This document shows, piece after piece, positions 5,498-7,337 of a stretch of DNA of 7,337 nt. The translations under genes and the position numbers were made by a program. Numbering within the stretch: the first letter of the stretch is position 1; every line of letters begins with the position of its first letter. The notes under the pieces were generated by a model, which saw only the letters and a program-made list of their open reading frames with translations, was not told the origin of the DNA and searched no databases. The DNA is from JAFGKK01 sp049684495 (lineage in GTDB: Bacteria; Chloroflexota; Anaerolineae; Anaerolineales; RBG-16-64-43), in NCBI GenBank assembly GCA_049684495.1, contig JBAVFZ010000223.1, positions 1 through 7,337 on the forward strand, written 5' to 3'.

Positions 5498-6499
5498 ATG
5501 TCCAATCAAGAGCTTACTCCTGTTTCCGAGCCCGTTCCGGCCCGGAAACGCCGAATTAGTCTTGCCTGGGTTTTCCTGGGCGCCCTTCTTCTGATAATCG
5601 CGGCCGGTTCGGTCGCCGGATATGTTGCCGGCCAGAATGTACACGCCGCGCGCCTGCAGGCGGACATCCTCACCTTCGATCTCGAGCAGTTCCAACTGGC
5701 AAAGACCGACATCGGCGACGGCAAATACCGCCGGGCGGTCGAACGCCTGGAATCGATCCTCAAGAACGAACCGGACTTCCCGGGCGCGGAAGAACTGAAG
5801 ACGCAGGCATTGGCGGCGCTGAATGCCACGCCGACCCCGTTCCCGACGTCCACGCCGGTCCCGTCACCCACGCCGGACGCGCCGCGCGCGGAACAGTTGC
5901 TGGCCCAAGCCACCCAGCAATTCACCGATAAACAATACAACGAGATGATCGGGACGCTGTTGACGCTGAAAGTCGAGATACCGGGATATCAGCCCGAGCG
6001 GGTGGATGGGCTGATGTGGGTGGCGCTGCGCTACAACGGCGTGCACCTGATCAAGGATACCAACCGGCTGACGGAAGGGATGTATTACCTTGATCTGGCG
6101 GCTAATTACGCTCCGCTGGACAGTGAAGCGGAGGCGCAGATCAAGTTTGCGACCGATTTCCTGGCCTTATATCAATCCGCGTACTATTACCGAAACAAGG
6201 ATATCGAAAAAAGCTGGAAATTATTCGAACAGGTCGTCGGGATCCGGCCGTACTATTCCGATACGCTAATCAAGGATTATGCGGATATCCTGGTTCAGAA
6301 CGGCGATGCGCTCGTAAACGACAATGCCTGCGCCGCGTGGTGGTATTACGAACAGGCGTTGGCGCGGATGCCCGGTTATCAGCCGGCGATCGATGGCTAC
6401 AACTACGCCAAGGAGAATTGCGGCCTGGGGTACTCCGTCGCACCGGATGGTTACGGACCGGCTCAAGAGCCGGCTCCGGAAATAACTCCCGAGGCTTAA
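5498..6499 (+). CDS. Membrane-anchored TPR-like protein with a Thr/Pro linker
   Basis: A 333-residue protein of unknown function. The N-terminus holds PARKRR (14-19), then one membrane helix at about 21-44; the remainder is probably outside the membrane. A helical TPR-like unit (KYRRAVERLESILKNEPDFPG, 76-96) is followed by a Thr/Pro/Ser linker (TPTPFPTSTPVPSPTPDAP, 111-129) and a second unit of similar pattern (KQYNEMIGTLLTLKVEIPGYQP, 145-166), which suggests internal duplication. More helical repeats follow: SWKLFEQVVGIRPYYSD (239-255) and WYYEQALARMPGYQP (282-296). The C-terminus is Pro/Glu-rich. Start: the frame is open upstream to at least 5243, but 5498 is the only Met just before the charged/membrane segment, and it lies directly after a TATAAT box with no Shine-Dalgarno sequence, which implies leaderless translation. 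It diverges from the TPR operon across 91 bp and shares its architecture, so a common process is likely but unproven. Confidence 0.88.
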   Translation: MSNQELTPVSEPVPARKRRISLAWVFLGALLLIIAAGSVAGYVAGQNVHAARLQADILTFDLEQFQLAKTDIGDGKYRRAVERLESILKNEPDFPGAEELKTQALAALNATPTPFPTSTPVPSPTPDAPRAEQLLAQATQQFTDKQYNEMIGTLLTLKVEIPGYQPERVDGLMWVALRYNGVHLIKDTNRLTEGMYYLDLAANYAPLDSEAEAQIKFATDFLALYQSAYYYRNKDIEKSWKLFEQVVGIRPYYSDTLIKDYADILVQNGDALVNDNACAAWWYYEQALARMPGYQPAIDGYNYAKENCGLGYSVAPDGYGPAQEPAPEITPEA

Positions 6500-6505
6500 G
6501 ATTGC

Positions 6506-6538
6506 ACGATCCTCGAATAATAGCGAGGATCGTTTTTT
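6506..6538 (+). terminator. Intrinsic terminator of the rightward TPR gene
   Basis: ACGATCCTCG (6506-6515) and CGAGGATCGT (6524-6533) form a perfect 10-bp stem with an 8-base A/T-rich loop, followed by six T residues (6533-6538). It begins six bases after the stop codon. Confidence 0.93.
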
Positions 6539-6661
6539 AATCCCATCCCATTTTTGTTTGAGAACCAATCCGGGAGATAAATATGACAATTTGCATCCGA
6601 ATATCTACTCCTTAAGATTAATTGGTATCAGGATTGAGCACCTTTAATTAAGCATTGGTCC

Positions 6662-6690
6662 TTGACATGTGAAGGGTTGTTCTGTAGAAT
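6662..6690 (+). promoter_or_regulatory. Upstream rRNA-operon promoter (P1) or promoter of a small RNA
   Basis: TTGACA (6662-6667) and TAGAAT (6685-6690) are separated by 17 bp. A/T-rich sequence (about 6641-6652, CTTTAATTAA) just upstream could act as an UP element. The start would be near 6697. It drives either the rRNA operon, as the first of two tandem promoters, or a separate short transcript ending at the hairpin 6794-6818. The stretch 6539-6661 is A/T-rich and holds no gene I can support. Confidence 0.75.
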
Positions 6691-6696
6691 AAATAG

Positions 6697-6835
6697 GTTC
6701 AACCGTTAAAATCCGCGCAAGCGGAGAACGATTACAAAATACCCCTATAGGCGAGCAGAAACCGGGGCCAGTGGTCTGATGGTCTGAACGCCTGCCGATG
6801 CGATCGAACTGCATCGGCTGTTTGTGTCTTAGGGG
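6697..6835 (+). other. Structured segment between the two rRNA-side promoters (leader or small RNA)
   Basis: No protein is encoded here, but several helices can be drawn. TCCGC-GCAA-GCGGA (6712-6725) is a hairpin with a GNRA tetraloop. AGGCG (6749-6753) pairs with CGCCT (6789-6793). GCCGATGC (6794-6801) pairs with GCATCGGC (6811-6818). CCCCTA (6742-6747) pairs with TAGGGG (6830-6835) and would close the whole domain; the same CCCC could instead pair with GGGG at 6764-6767. An exact tandem duplication of TGGTCTGA lies at 6772-6787. I recognise no known riboswitch or 6S/SRP/RNase P core. It may be part of the rRNA leader transcribed from P1 or an independent RNA of about 135 nt. Confidence 0.35.
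6794..6830 (+). terminator. Possible terminator or attenuator before the second rRNA promoter
   Basis: The 8-bp stem GCCGATGC/GCATCGGC (6794-6801, 6811-6818) with a 9-base loop is followed by TGTTTGTGTCTT (6819-6830), eight of twelve bases T. The broken T tract makes this weaker than the other terminators here. If real, it would end transcripts from P1. Confidence 0.4.
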
Positions 6836-6836
6836 C

Positions 6837-6866
6837 TTGACAAGGCTTGAGGCGGGGTGGTAACAT
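6837..6866 (+). promoter_or_regulatory. Proximal rRNA-operon promoter (P2)
   Basis: TTGACA (6837-6842) and TAACAT (6861-6866) are separated by 18 bp. The start would be near 6873, about 93 nt before the mature 16S 5' end. The segment after the -10 box (GCTCCGCCCGC) is very GC-rich, which is the discriminator type associated with growth-rate and ppGpp-controlled stable RNA promoters. GGCTTGA is repeated at 6834-6840 and 6844-6850, one helical turn apart, across the -35 region. Confidence 0.7.
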
Positions 6867-6883
6867 GCTCCGCCCGCAAGAAC

Positions 6884-6898
6884 TGAACCTTAACAACT
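6884..6898 (+). promoter_or_regulatory. boxA-like antitermination element of the rRNA leader
   Basis: TGAACCTTAACAACT resembles the rRNA boxA consensus TGCTCTTTAACA that binds NusB/NusE for antitermination. Its place, between the proximal promoter and the 16S gene, is the expected one. The match is partial. Confidence 0.5.
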
Positions 6899-6939
6899 GA
6901 AGAGTGGTAGGAAGAAGCCGGATCTCTGTCAAAAAAACT

Positions 6940-6958
6940 CAACACACTCTGTGTGTTG
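6940..6958 (+). other. Hairpin just upstream of the 16S rRNA
   Basis: CAACACAC (6940-6947) pairs with GTGTGTTG (6951-6958) around a three-base loop. It follows a run of seven A residues and ends about seven bases before the mature 16S end. It could mark a processing site; no partner sequence beyond the 16S gene is visible to test a long processing stem. Confidence 0.5.
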
Positions 6959-6965
6959 GAAATTT

Positions 6966-7337
<372 letters not shown>

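Noticed and set aside
6583..6615. 10-codon frame with GGGAG six bases upstream (possible leader peptide)
   Set aside because: No promoter precedes it, it lies after a strong terminator, and no regulatory codon run or attenuator follows.
6697..6835. Match to a known riboswitch class or housekeeping RNA
   Set aside because: I compared it from memory with c-di-GMP, preQ1, fluoride, ZTP, THF and glycine riboswitch cores and with 6S and SRP RNA; none of the conserved cores is present.

Overview
The window most likely comes from a Chloroflexota genome, probably an Anaerolineae-type lineage. This is an inference from four things: GC-rich coding DNA, a ribonuclease J, several membrane-anchored tetratricopeptide-repeat (TPR) proteins with Thr/Pro-rich linkers, and a 16S rRNA 5' end that carries the ACACCTACGGGTGG variant of the region near E. 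coli position 338. No full 16S gene is present, so the placement is provisional.

Layout, left to right. (1) 2-196: the C-terminal end of a HAD-family hydrolase, closed by an intrinsic terminator. (2) 296-643: a cold-shock-domain protein gene as a tight unit, with a consensus promoter, a short leader and its own terminator. (3) 644-2509: a leader with three successive hairpins (718-818), then the ribonuclease J gene. (4) 2525-2595: a long inverted repeat of the 'AACCACAAAGACACAAAG' type between two convergent genes, with a T tract that suits termination of the leftward transcript. (5) 2622-5406, minus strand: two paralogous membrane-anchored TPR genes with 13 bp between them, evidently one operon. 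(6) 5407-5497: a 91-bp divergent promoter region with symmetric -35 boxes. (7) 5498-6499, plus strand: a third membrane-anchored TPR gene, apparently leaderless, with a very clear terminator. (8) 6500-6965: a gene-free stretch of 466 bp holding two consensus promoters, a structured segment between them and the rRNA leader. (9) 6966-7337: the 5' quarter of a 16S rRNA gene that runs off the window.

Functional reading. The left half is RNA metabolism (cold-shock RNA chaperone, RNase J). The right edge starts a ribosomal RNA operon. Between them sits a three-gene TPR module with no recognisable enzymatic domain. Its proteins share one plan: a basic N-terminus, one membrane helix, a Thr/Pro-rich stretch and extracytoplasmic TPR solenoids. 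It is the least explained part of the window and looks like a lineage-specific cell-envelope protein-interaction set. I saw no CRISPR array, transposase, integrase or tRNA gene.
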